Shown here one piece after another: positions 1 to 9,472 of a DNA stretch of 9,472 nt (its first letter is position 1; each line of letters starts with the position of its first letter). Source of the DNA: Bacteroidales bacterium (GTDB lineage: Bacteria > Bacteroidota > Bacteroidia > Bacteroidales > F082); the NCBI GenBank assembly GCA_017616675.1, contig JAFZXR010000019.1:1-9472 (forward strand). Direction: 5' to 3'. Position numbers and translations under genes: made by a program. The notes beneath the pieces are model-generated. The model saw nothing but the letters and a program-made list of their open reading frames with translations. It was not told the origin of the DNA and ran no database searches.

Positions 1-336
1 GAGTGTCTCGCCTTTCCAAGCAAACACTGGCGTTCCGCCGGCCACGATACCGGCTGCCGCGTGGTCTTGCGTCGAGAAGATGTTGCAGCTTGCCCAGCGC
101 ACCTCGGCGCCGAGAGCCTTGAGGGTCTCGATGAGACAGGCGGTCTGTATGGTCATGTGGAGCGAGCCGCTGATACGTGCGCCCTTGAGAGGCTTCGAGG
201 CGACGTATTTCTTACGGAGAGCCATAAGGCCCGGCATCTCGTGTTCCGAAATTTCAATGTCTTTTCTTCCCCACTCCGCCAGACTCGGGTCGGCGATGAG
301 GTAAGGGAGATCCATTCTCTTGAGTTCTTCTTTCAT
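1..336 (-). CDS. ahcY: S-adenosylhomocysteine hydrolase (adenosylhomocysteinase), N-terminal part, runs off the left edge
   Basis: This cytosolic enzyme splits S-adenosylhomocysteine into adenosine and homocysteine, removing the product inhibitor of methyltransferases and feeding the methionine cycle. The first 112 residues are present, roughly a quarter of the usual ~430-470. Visible signatures are [15 protein letters not shown] (residues 52-66), [16 protein letters not shown] (81-96) and WKGET (107-111). By comparison with the human enzyme, His60 and Thr62 sit where substrate-contacting H55/T57 lie, Asp91 corresponds to D131 and Glu110 to E156. The NAD-binding Rossmann domain lies outside the window. 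The start at 336 is chosen because it is the first Met before the conserved N-terminus; it has no Shine-Dalgarno sequence, only an A/T-rich leader. It follows the fucosidase stop by 11 bp on the same strand, so it is probably the distal gene of a leuS-fucosidase-ahcY operon. The family call is very secure; completeness beyond the edge cannot be judged. Confidence 0.96.
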   Translation of the reverse strand, partial: MKEELKRMDLPYLIADPSLAEWGRKDIEISEHEMPGLMALRKKYVASKPLKGARISGSLHMTIQTACLIETLKALGAEVRWASCNIFSTQDHAAAGIVAGGTPVFAWKGETL

Positions 337-347
337 ATTTCAATTTT

Positions 348-1726
348 TTATTTTAATTCAAAAACAACAGCATGTTCGAGTCCGACAATGCCATTAATAT
401 TAATAAGGTATCCTTCGTCGGTCTTTGAAAGCTTGGCTTTTACCCTTGTACCGAGGATTTTTATGTTTTTCTTATTTAAATCAGCCTTGACAGTGAATGC
501 TTTAGGCAGTCGTTCGTATTTATCCAACAGATAAATCAGATATATCGTATCACCTTTTTGTGTATAGCGCACTTTGCCTTCGCTGTAAGGATAGAACGGC
601 CGTGTGCCGTAGATGGCTTCGCCGTTGATTTTCATCCATCTGCCTATCTCACGCAAACGTTCGACGGCTTCTGTGGGCAATTCGCCTGACGCCGACGGAC
701 CGATGTTGAGCAGATAGTTGCCGCCTTTAGCTACTATATCGACGAGATAATGAATTAAAGTATTGGTACTCTTGTAGTTATCGTTCTCGACATACGACCA
801 GGAGTCGCCCATCGACATGCATGTCTCCCACGGATACGGGAGCAAGGTGTCGGGCACCTGCTGCTCAGGCGTCTGATAATTTTCATATTTTCCGTGCACC
901 GTGCGGTCGACGATGATGAGGTCGGGGTTGTTCTCGCGAGCCATCTCCGCTATCTTCGGCATGTTGATATCCTGGATATAGCCTTTACAGCCGAGCCATT
1001 CGCGGTATTCGTCGGTGAGACTGTATTCAGGGCGGATCCAGCCGCCGTCGAGCCACAAGATGTCGATATCGCCGTAGTTGTGAGTCAACTCATAGATCTG
1101 GTTGTAGGTGAAATCGCAGAAACGTTGCCAACGCTCGGGATATTTCTGCGGGTCGTAGTTCACGTTACGATCGGGTGTAGCCCATTGTTCAGCCCAATAA
1201 TCGGGATGGTGCCAGTCGGCCTTTGAGAAGTAGAGACCTGTCCACAACCCTTGATTTCTGAAGGCGTCGACGACGGCACCAGTCACGTCGGCTCTCTTGT
1301 TTTGCCAGAAACGGCAGGAACGGTCGACCGACGAATACGTCGTTTCTTTTGTGTTGAACAAACAAAAACCGTCGTGATGTTTGGTGGTGAATACCACGTA
1401 TTTCATTCCGGCTTCTTTTGCCAGCTTTGCCCACACCTCAGGTCTGAACCTTCTAGGATTAAATGTTTTGTTAAGCGCCTGATAATCAGCCTTATACTTA
1501 ATATAATTGGCACCTCCGCGGTCGATCCAGTCTTCGTTGCATATCGACCACGACTCCACCACGCCCCATTGGGCATACATACCCCAGTGCATCATGAAGC
1601 CGAACTTCAGGTCCTGCCATTCGGCAATGCGGTTGGTGATGACGGTGTCGGTCTCCAGCTCCTGCAAATCCTGAGCGGAGACTGACGTGATCACACCTAT
1701 TAATAATATCGCGAATATCAGTTTTT

Positions 1727-1730
<4 letters not shown>
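348..1730 (-). CDS. Exported alpha-L-fucosidase, glycoside hydrolase family 29
   Basis: Predicted to remove terminal alpha-linked L-fucose from glycans by a retaining mechanism. The 460-residue length is normal for a catalytic GH29 domain plus a small C-terminal beta domain. Residues 1-20 form a type I signal peptide (KK, a hydrophobic run, then SVSA before Gln20), so the enzyme should reach the periplasm; there is no lipobox. GH29 landmarks are [15 protein letters not shown] (42-56), FTTKHHDGF (114-122, with the His-His-Asp fucose-binding motif), the nucleophile block [11 protein letters not shown] (221-231, nucleophile Asp228) and [15 protein letters not shown] (338-352). Glu283 or Glu289 in the YENYQTPEQ stretch is the candidate acid/base, but I cannot decide which, nor the GH29-A versus B subfamily. 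The ATG overlaps the leuS stop codon (ATGA, 4 bp), and no Shine-Dalgarno is visible, suggesting translational coupling. No SusC/SusD or other carbohydrate genes lie nearby, which is unusual for such an enzyme in Bacteroidetes. Confidence 0.93.
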
Positions 1731-4555
<2,825 letters not shown>

Positions 4556-4590
4556 AATATTTCTAAAAATTTCGCGTTTAAAAAAACGTG

Positions 4591-4598
4591 TAAAATTA
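4591..4598 (-). promoter_or_regulatory. Possible -7 promoter box for leuS (weak)
   Basis: On the minus strand this reads TAATTTTA, matching five of six fixed positions of the Bacteroidetes TAnnTTTG box. It would give a 5' untranslated leader of roughly 30 nt before the leuS ATG. No convincing TTTG element lies about 20 bp further upstream, and the whole 96-bp divergent spacer is AT-rich, so a chance match is quite possible. Confidence 0.22.
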
Positions 4599-4639
4599 CA
4601 ACATTTTTCGCTACACACCTTATTTAAATAAAAATTTTG

Positions 4640-4647
4640 TATTTTTG
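4640..4647 (+). promoter_or_regulatory. TAnnTTTG-type Bacteroidetes promoter box immediately before the histidine kinase
   Basis: The sequence TATTTTTG is an exact match to the Bacteroidetes -7 consensus TAnnTTTG. It lies only 4 bp before the chosen ATG of the kinase gene, so transcription starting 5-10 nt downstream of the box would begin at or just after the start codon, implying a leaderless or nearly leaderless message. There is no clear -33 TTTG at the expected spacing. Because the region is T-rich, the match has moderate weight only. Confidence 0.4.
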
Positions 4648-4651
4648 TGGT

Positions 4652-6157
4652 ATGAAAAACAACATTTATATACAAAAAAGATGGTGGAATCTGGCGCTCA
4701 CCGTGCTGGCTGTAATCATCATAACCATCTCTATTTACTATACAAACCGATTAGTGAAGAGGTTCGCAGCGCAAGAGTCGAAGCAGATCGAGATGTGGGC
4801 CGAGGCGGTGCAGAGCCATGCCGAGCTGATGAACTACACCAAGGTGTTTTTCAACGAGGTGGGCGAACAGGAGCAGAAACGCGTGCAGCTGCTGGCGAAG
4901 GCCTACGAGAGCTTTCTCGAAGCCGGCCCTGAAGAGAATACCTCCATTTATCTCGACATCATCCAGAGCAACATAAGCATTCCTGTAGTAATTGCTGATA
5001 ATTCCGGAAAGATTGAGCTTTCGATCAACCTGCCCGAGCATCTCAAGGACAAGACCAAGTTCGACAAGGAGATGATGGGCGAGTTCAGCGCTTATCAGCC
5101 GATAAAAATCGACCTTTTCGGCAAGACGAAATGGCTTTATTATAAGGAATCGTTGATTTTCACTGAGTTGAAAGGCGTTCTCGACGATTTGTTCAAGCTT
5201 TTCATCAACGACGTGACCGACAACGCGGTGGGTGCGCCTGTCATCATCATCGACAGCACCGACAACAGCGTTTTGGCCTACGGCAATCTCGATTCGATAA
5301 AGATGAAAGATACAAAATACGTTGATACTCAGATATATACGATGCAGCAGGAGTGCGTTCCGATAAAGGTCAACTACCTCGACGACAATAAGATTTATAT
5401 CTATTACCGTCGGTCGGACCTGCTTCTGCAGATGCGTTATTTCCCGCTGGTGCAGATTCTGATTTTCGGATTGTTCATCTTGTTGGCCTACCTCCTCTTC
5501 AGCTATGTGCGTCGTTCGGAGCAAAACCAGGTGTGGGCGGGAATGGCGAAGGAGACGGCGCATCAGATCGGCACGCCGCTAAGCTCGCTGATGGGCTGGA
5601 TTGAGCTGCTGAAGATGGAAGAGAAGCCGTTTTACGGCACGGCGGAGATGGAATACGACCTCAACCGCCTTGACACCATAACGAAACGTTTCTCGAAGAT
5701 AGGCTCAATCCCGACGTTGGAGCCTACCGACGTGGTGGCGTCGATCGACAAGACCATGAAATACATGCAGCGCAGACTGTCGTCGAAGTTCGAGTTCGAC
5801 ATCCAACTGCCTGAAAGAGAGATAGTTATACCTTTGAACGCCCCGCTGTTCAGCTGGGTTTTGGAAAACCTCACCAAGAACGCCATCGACGCCATGGAGG
5901 ACAAGGGTAAGGTCACTGTCGAGCTCACCGAGGACGACGACAACGTGTTTATCGACATCAGCGACACGGGCAAAGGCCTTCCGCGAAGCATGTACAAGCA
6001 GATCTTCAAGCCGGGCTACACCTCAAAGAAACGCGGATGGGGACTGGGGCTCTCGTTAGCCAAGCGTATCATCGAAAACTACCACAAAGGCAAGGTCTTC
6101 GTGAAGAACAGCGTGGTCGGACAAGGCACTACATTCAGGATAATTCTTAAAAAATAA
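4652..6157 (+). CDS. Membrane-bound sensor histidine kinase (orphan)
   Basis: Predicted inner-membrane sensor that autophosphorylates on histidine and passes phosphate to an unidentified response regulator. It has 501 residues. TM1 is about 13-30, a periplasmic sensing region about 31-262 matches no domain I recognise, and TM2 is about 264-286. The dimerisation/phosphoacceptor helix has His304 in [23 protein letters not shown] replaces the more common HE[IL][RK][TN]P. The ATPase domain follows: N box [11 protein letters not shown] (405-415, Asn410), G1 DTGKGLP (438-444), F-box-like [10 protein letters not shown] (451-460) and G2 [12 protein letters not shown] (462-473). There is no HAMP, PAS or receiver domain: only about 10 residues separate TM2 from the H-box region. 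The ATG at 4652 is preferred over one 5 codons upstream, since it begins MKNN just before a basic residue and TM1. The next gene starts 3 bp after its stop, so the two are probably cotranscribed. No response regulator gene is in the window. Confidence 0.93.
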   Translation: MKNNIYIQKRWWNLALTVLAVIIITISIYYTNRLVKRFAAQESKQIEMWAEAVQSHAELMNYTKVFFNEVGEQEQKRVQLLAKAYESFLEAGPEENTSIYLDIIQSNISIPVVIADNSGKIELSINLPEHLKDKTKFDKEMMGEFSAYQPIKIDLFGKTKWLYYKESLIFTELKGVLDDLFKLFINDVTDNAVGAPVIIIDSTDNSVLAYGNLDSIKMKDTKYVDTQIYTMQQECVPIKVNYLDDNKIYIYYRRSDLLLQMRYFPLVQILIFGLFILLAYLLFSYVRRSEQNQVWAGMAKETAHQIGTPLSSLMGWIELLKMEEKPFYGTAEMEYDLNRLDTITKRFSKIGSIPTLEPTDVVASIDKTMKYMQRRLSSKFEFDIQLPEREIVIPLNAPLFSWVLENLTKNAIDAMEDKGKVTVELTEDDDNVFIDISDTGKGLPRSMYKQIFKPGYTSKKRGWGLGLSLAKRIIENYHKGKVFVKNSVVGQGTTFRIILKK

Positions 6158-6160
6158 AAT

Positions 6161-6889
6161 ATGGCGATTTACGACAAATTCAATGACAAGAAACGCAAGA
6201 AACTTGCTGTTTTGATTGATCCCGACAAGCCGTCTGACGCGCAGATCCTGTCGATGGTCGAGAAGGCCAACGCCGCCGACGTCGATTTCTTCTTCGTGGG
6301 AGGCAGCCTGCTGGTCACCGACAGCCTCGACCACTGCATCAGGCTTATCAAGGAACACTCGAAGATTCCGGTATTGATATTCCCGGGTAACTCATTGCAA
6401 ATCAGCAAGTATTGCGATGGATTCCTGCTTCTCTCGTTGATTTCGGGACGCAACCCCGAGATGCTCATCGGACGTCACGTCATCGCGGCGCCCTACCTCA
6501 AGCTCTATGGCAACGAGATCATCCCGACGGGTTACATGCTCATCGACAGTGGCAAGGCCACTTCGGTGACGTATATGAGCGACACCACGCCGATACCGCA
6601 CGATAAGGACGATATCGCGGTGTGCACCGCCCTTGCCGGAGAGATGCTGGGGTTGAAGCTCATATACCTCGAGGCTGGATCGGGCGCCGCGATGCCGGTG
6701 TCGTCAAGCATGATATCGAAGGTACGGCAGATGGTCGGCCTGCCGCTCATTGTGGGCGGAGGCATCAGGACGCCGGAGATGGCAGCAGAGGCCGCCAAAG
6801 CCGGAGCCGACGTCATCGTCATCGGCACAGCGTTTGAGAAAGAACCGGAGTTGCTGAATAAATTTGCGGAAGCTATACATTCAGCCTAA
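6161..6889 (+). CDS. Geranylgeranylglyceryl phosphate synthase-family prenyltransferase (GGGPS/PcrB family)
   Basis: This family joins sn-glycerol-1-phosphate to a polyprenyl diphosphate through an ether bond, the first committed step of archaeal-type lipids; bacterial homologues include the heptaprenylglyceryl phosphate synthase PcrB of Bacillus and GGGP synthases of Bacteroidetes. The 242 residues cover one TIM barrel with no signal peptide or TM segment. Visible motifs are AVLIDPDKP (16-24, with the Asp pair at the substrate pocket), FFFVGGSLL (43-51), IPVLIFPGN (69-77), GYMLIDSGKATSV (124-136), LIYLEAGSGA (167-176), LPLIVGGGIRTPE (194-206) and DVIVIGTAFE (217-226), the last two forming the standard phosphate-binding loops. 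The chain length of the prenyl donor cannot be read from sequence. The 3-bp spacing after the kinase gene suggests cotranscription. No glycerol-1-phosphate dehydrogenase or second prenyltransferase is nearby. Confidence 0.92.
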   Translation: MAIYDKFNDKKRKKLAVLIDPDKPSDAQILSMVEKANAADVDFFFVGGSLLVTDSLDHCIRLIKEHSKIPVLIFPGNSLQISKYCDGFLLLSLISGRNPEMLIGRHVIAAPYLKLYGNEIIPTGYMLIDSGKATSVTYMSDTTPIPHDKDDIAVCTALAGEMLGLKLIYLEAGSGAAMPVSSSMISKVRQMVGLPLIVGGGIRTPEMAAEAAKAGADVIVIGTAFEKEPELLNKFAEAIHSA

Positions 6890-6894
6890 GACCG

Positions 6895-6911
6895 CCTCTT
6901 TCAGAAGGAGG
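6895..6911. repeat. Short hairpin just after the GGGPS gene
   Basis: CCTC at 6895-6898 pairs with GAGG at 6908-6911, and the inner bases also pair partly (one G-T wobble), giving a small stem within 25 bp of the GGGPS stop codon. There is no T-tract after it. It abuts the larger inverted repeat and may be part of the same terminator-like structure. Confidence 0.35.
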
Positions 6912-6988
6912 TTCCTCGCCGCGAAGCGGCTCGGAATGACAGCGGTATTATTGATAGAAGAGTGTCATTCCGAGCGTAGCGAGGAACC
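6910..6988. repeat. Imperfect inverted repeat of REP-like elements (possible terminator)
   Basis: The left arm (6910-6941) is the reverse complement of the right arm (6963-6988) apart from its centre. Both read TGTCATTCCGAGC at one end (13 bp) and GCGAGGAACC at the other (10 bp), enclosing 9 bases in the left arm and 3 in the right; the loop between the arms is 21 nt. The left arm also holds its own small palindrome (CCGC-GAA-GCGG). The structure fills most of the 138-bp spacer between the GGGPS gene and the peptidase gene. Such TCATTCCGAGCG...GAGGAA repeats are dispersed widely in Bacteroidetes genomes. A role in ending transcription of the kinase-GGGPS unit or stabilising its mRNA is plausible, but no U-tract follows. 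Confidence 0.8.
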
Positions 6989-7027
6989 CCAAACAAGATA
7001 GGAAATCAAATAAAAAAAAGAAAAAAT

Positions 7028-9169
7028 ATGAAAAAACTGTTATTATCAGCAATCGCATTGATGTTTGTTTTGACATCTTTTGCACAGGAAAAGAAATTTT
7101 TCACCCCTGAGGACGCCTCGTACAACAACCGCGACGTCTACGCCAAGGGCCAGAGTTTCAAATGGTTGGGCGACAGCAACAAGTTCGTCTTCACCGAAGG
7201 CAATGAGATAAGATACCGCAACCCGGGCGAGAAAAGCTCGCACAGCTTGCTGAGTCTCGAGCTGCTCAACGGCATCGCCAAGGACAACGAGGCCGGCGGG
7301 TTCAAACGTCTGCCCAACATCACCTGGACAGCCGAAGACGGCGGCTATTTCTTTAAGATGGGCGAAGATGGTAATATAACGCTTAACGTATTGAGTGTCA
7401 ATAATAAAAGCATTAAAAAAGTTAATTCATACCCTGCCAATGCCGAGAATATGACAATGGATGCGAAAACGATGCGAATAGCTTACACCATAGGCAATGA
7501 CCTTTACATTGCCGACGGAGGCAAGCAGATCCGTATCACGGAGAACCCCGAGCATGTCATCGCCGGACAAGCCGTGCATCGTAACGAGTTTGCCATCGAC
7601 GGCGGCATCTTCTGGTCGCCAGACGGCAGCAAGCTCGCCTATTATCTGATGGACGAGAGCATGGTGACCGACTATCCGCTTGTCGACATCACGACACGCA
7701 TAGCCACCGAGAAACCTATCAAATACCCGATGGCCGGCATGACGTCGCACATAGTGAAACTGCACGTCTACGACATCGCGACGGGAAAGGACGTGGTGAT
7801 GCAGACAGGCGAGCCGGAGGAGCATTACCTCACCGCCATCACGTGGAACAACGACAACAAAAAGTTGTACATCGGCATCCTGAACCGCGGCCAGGACACG
7901 CTCAACTTCAACGAATACAACGCCTTGAACGGTGAGTTCAACAAGACCATCTTCACAGATATCGACGAGCAATATGTCGAGCCTCAAGGACCTGCGCATT
8001 TTCTGCCAGGCAGCACCACCATGTTTGTGTGGCTCGCCCAGCGCGACGGCTACTACCACCTCTGGATGCACAACACGCAGACTCTCAAGGCCCGCCAGCT
8101 TGAAAAAGGCGACTATGTCGTCACCGAGTTCAACGGCTTCGACGGACAGGGCAACGTTTACTACACCTCCACTGAGGTCAGCCCGCTGCAGCGTCATTTT
8201 TATAAGGTGAACATGAAGACCGGCAGGAAGACGCGTCTGACCAAGGAACACGGCACTCACAGCGTGATTCCAAGCAAGAGCGGCAAGTTCTTCATCGACA
8301 ACTACACCAGCACCGACGTGCCAAGAGCCGCTGTCATACAAGACGACAAAGGACGTTTCTTCGACTTCCTCTATACTGCCGAGAACCCCATTGCCGACTA
8401 TAACATCGGCGTGACCGAGATCGACAGCATCAAGGCCGAGGACGGACAGATGCTCTACACACGTATCATCAAGCCTTACAACTTCGACCCGAACAAGAAA
8501 TACCCTGTCATAGTTTACGTTTACGGCGGTCCGCACGCCCAGCTCATCACCGACACCTGGCTGGCAGGCGCAGGCATCTACCTCAACTACCTCGCACAAG
8601 AGGGATTTGTAGTGTTTACTGTCGATAACAGAGGTTCGGCCGACCGTGGCGAGGCCTTCGAACAGATCATCCACCGCCAGTGCGGACAGATGGAGATGCA
8701 CGACCAGATGAAAGGCATCGAGTACCTCAAGACGAAGCCTTACGTCGACGCTGACCGTATCGGCAGCGACGGCTGGAGCTATGGCGGATTCATGTCGACA
8801 TCGCTTAAAATCAACTACCCTGAAACGTTTAAGGTCAGCGTCGCCGGCGGACCTGTCATCAACTGGAAATACTACGAGATAATGTACGGCGAGCGTTATA
8901 TGGACACCCCGCAGGAGAACCCCGAAGGCTACGAGTTGACGGCATTGGACAATAAGACCGACAAGCTCGAGGGCAAGCTGCTTATCATCCACTGCTCGAC
9001 CGACCCGACAGTGGTATGGCAGAACAGCCTCAGTTTCCTCGAGCAGGCCATCCACAACCAGAAACAGATGGATTACTTCGTCTACCCGGGCCACGACCAC
9101 AACGTCTACGGCATGGATAGAGCCCATCTGATCACAAAGATTACGCAGTATTTTAAGGATAATCTGTAG
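7028..9169 (+). CDS. Exported prolyl tripeptidyl/dipeptidyl peptidase, S9B family (PtpA-like)
   Basis: A serine exopeptidase predicted to release Xaa-Xaa-Pro tripeptides (or Xaa-Pro dipeptides) from peptide N-termini in the periplasm. It has 713 residues. Residues 1-19 are a signal peptide (KK, hydrophobic core, TSFA before Gln20). An N-terminal beta-propeller spans about 25-460 and the alpha/beta-hydrolase domain about 465-713. The triad is Ser584 in GWSYGG (582-587), Asp659 in HCSTDPTVVWQNS (655-667) and His691 in YPGHDHNV (686-693). The Ser-Asp and Ser-His spacings of 75 and 107 equal those I recall for Porphyromonas gingivalis PtpA (603/678/710). Glu187 in VHRNEF and Glu617 in YYEIMYGERY match PtpA's N-terminus-anchoring E205 and E636. 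The start is clear from the signal peptide; the leader is purine/A-rich with no Shine-Dalgarno. Codons 114-135 (about 7367-7432) are much more AT-rich than the rest. Specificity for tripeptides over dipeptides is inference from residues recalled from memory. Confidence 0.95.
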   Translation: MKKLLLSAIALMFVLTSFAQEKKFFTPEDASYNNRDVYAKGQSFKWLGDSNKFVFTEGNEIRYRNPGEKSSHSLLSLELLNGIAKDNEAGGFKRLPNITWTAEDGGYFFKMGEDGNITLNVLSVNNKSIKKVNSYPANAENMTMDAKTMRIAYTIGNDLYIADGGKQIRITENPEHVIAGQAVHRNEFAIDGGIFWSPDGSKLAYYLMDESMVTDYPLVDITTRIATEKPIKYPMAGMTSHIVKLHVYDIATGKDVVMQTGEPEEHYLTAITWNNDNKKLYIGILNRGQDTLNFNEYNALNGEFNKTIFTDIDEQYVEPQGPAHFLPGSTTMFVWLAQRDGYYHLWMHNTQTLKARQLEKGDYVVTEFNGFDGQGNVYYTSTEVSPLQRHFYKVNMKTGRKTRLTKEHGTHSVIPSKSGKFFIDNYTSTDVPRAAVIQDDKGRFFDFLYTAENPIADYNIGVTEIDSIKAEDGQMLYTRIIKPYNFDPNKKYPVIVYVYGGPHAQLITDTWLAGAGIYLNYLAQEGFVVFTVDNRGSADRGEAFEQIIHRQCGQMEMHDQMKGIEYLKTKPYVDADRIGSDGWSYGGFMSTSLKINYPETFKVSVAGGPVINWKYYEIMYGERYMDTPQENPEGYELTALDNKTDKLEGKLLIIHCSTDPTVVWQNSLSFLEQAIHNQKQMDYFVYPGHDHNVYGMDRAHLITKITQYFKDNL

Positions 9170-9207
9170 TTTGAAGTGTGAAATTTAAAGTGTGGAGTTA
9201 AAAATAG
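9170..9207. other. Spacer with a repeated AAGTGTG motif and a Shine-Dalgarno-like GGAG
   Basis: This 38-bp gap contains two near-identical heptamer-like units (GAAGTGTGAA and AAAGTGTGGA) about 16 bp apart. GGAG at 9194-9197 lies 10 nt before the lipoprotein ATG and is the only Shine-Dalgarno-like sequence before a start in this window. No terminator is visible after the peptidase gene, so the lipoprotein could be read from the same transcript. Confidence 0.4.
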
Positions 9208-9472
9208 ATGAAAAGTCTGTTGTTGATATTAGTTCCGGTTCTGCTTCTCGCTTGCGGAAAGCAGCAGGGGACTGTTGTGGAACAGCCGCTGCCTTTCAGC
9301 TTTGACGAAAACCTGCAGCAGATTGACAGTTTGATGCAGCACGACGCTGACAGCGCGCTTCAAACACTTCTGTCATTCCGAGCGCAGCGAGGAACCCCCT
9401 CCACATTTAACGCCAACTATCAATCTTTGCTATTATCCGAGGCCCTCTACAAAACCGACAACCCGCAGTTGA
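9208..9472 (+). CDS. Hypothetical lipoprotein with a DSL...DSALQ helical motif, partial at the right edge
   Basis: The first 88 codons are present. Residues 1-16 form a lipoprotein signal (MKSLLLILVPVLL, lipobox LLAC, lipidated Cys16), so the protein should be anchored to the inner or outer membrane facing the periplasm. The rest reads QQIDSLMQHDADSALQTLL (38-56) and FNANYQSLLLSEALYKTDN (67-85). This resembles the opening of a broad Bacteroidales lipoprotein family that carries helical TPR-like repeats and is often associated with regulators or kinases, though I recognise no specific function. Residues about 56-64 (LSFRAQRGT) come from a dispersed repeat embedded in frame (9371-9398), between the two helix-like segments. 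The ATG at 9208 is supported by the signal sequence and by GGAG 10 nt upstream. The reading frame is still open at the window end. Confidence 0.8.
   Translation, partial: MKSLLLILVPVLLLACGKQQGTVVEQPLPFSFDENLQQIDSLMQHDADSALQTLLSFRAQRGTPSTFNANYQSLLLSEALYKTDNPQL
9371..9398 (+). repeat. Third copy of the REP-like element, inside the lipoprotein gene
   Basis: Begins TGTCATTCCGAGCG and ends GCGAGGAACCCC. It is 27 of 28 bases identical to the copy at 6963-6990 (C for T at the 15th base) and in the same orientation. No inverted partner is seen within the remaining 74 bases of the window or in the preceding coding sequence. It lies in frame in the lipoprotein coding sequence. Confidence 0.85.

Noticed and set aside
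61..534. 157-codon plus-strand open frame over the ahcY start and fucosidase end
   Set aside because: It spans two clear minus-strand genes and its translation shows no family features.
4637..4651. Alternative upstream start (MYFCG) for the histidine kinase
   Set aside because: It adds five unlikely residues that overlap the promoter-like TATTTTTG box; the MKNN start directly before the basic/hydrophobic TM1 is more natural.
4556..4675. 40-codon N-terminal extension of LeuRS
   Set aside because: The extension is AT-rich intergenic-type sequence with Cys/Phe/Asn-rich translation; the family N-terminus starts exactly at [13 protein letters not shown], and the extension would overlap the divergent kinase start.
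4751..5563. 270-codon open frame antisense to the histidine kinase gene
   Set aside because: Low-complexity Leu/Val/His-rich translation with no motif, fully inside a well-supported gene on the other strand.
6910..6988. CRISPR-like repeat array or insertion sequence
   Set aside because: Only two facing copies here plus one distant copy, no regular spacers, no transposase gene and no target-site duplications visible.
7427..9127. 566-codon open frame antisense to the peptidase gene
   Set aside because: It mirrors the codon structure of the peptidase gene (GC-rich third positions and RNY-type codons keep the opposite frame open), its translation is Val/Asp/Leu-rich without recognisable motifs, and the sense gene has full catalytic motifs.

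Overview
The window looks like a chromosomal segment of an uncultured-type Bacteroidales (Bacteroidetes). The evidence is the protein content (a long Bacteroidetes-style LeuRS, a PtpA-like S9B peptidase, a bacterial GGGP-synthase homologue, a GH29 fucosidase and a DSL-type lipoprotein), A/T-rich translation starts without Shine-Dalgarno sequences, a TAnnTTTG-like promoter box, and repeats of the TGTCATTCCGAGC...GCGAGGAACC kind that are common in this phylum. Coding density is very high and no gap exceeds 140 bp. Family assignments are from reading motifs and from memory, not from database searches.

Left half (1-4555, minus strand, transcribed right to left): leuS (leucyl-tRNA synthetase), then a signal-peptide-bearing GH29 alpha-L-fucosidase whose ATG overlaps the leuS stop by 4 bp, then 11 bp later the start of ahcY (S-adenosylhomocysteine hydrolase), which runs off the left edge. 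This is probably one operon mixing two housekeeping enzymes with a secreted glycan hydrolase.

Right half (4652-9472, plus strand): a 96-bp AT-rich divergent spacer separates leuS from an orphan membrane sensor histidine kinase. A GGGP-synthase/PcrB-family prenyltransferase follows after 3 bp and is probably cotranscribed. A 138-bp spacer holding a large imperfect inverted repeat comes next, then an exported prolyl tripeptidyl/dipeptidyl peptidase (S9B) with all catalytic residues. Finally comes the start of a lipoprotein gene cut by the right edge.

Working together: the exported fucosidase and the S9B peptidase fit host- or diet-derived glycoprotein and peptide use in a gut-like habitat. The kinase plus GGGP-synthase pair hints at envelope sensing and lipid synthesis, but this is only inference from adjacency.

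No clearly new multi-gene system is visible. The most notable signal is the repeat family. Two facing copies form the 6910-6988 hairpin, and a third, 27/28 identical to the right arm, lies in frame inside the coding sequence of the lipoprotein, where it contributes a SFRAQRGTP peptide.
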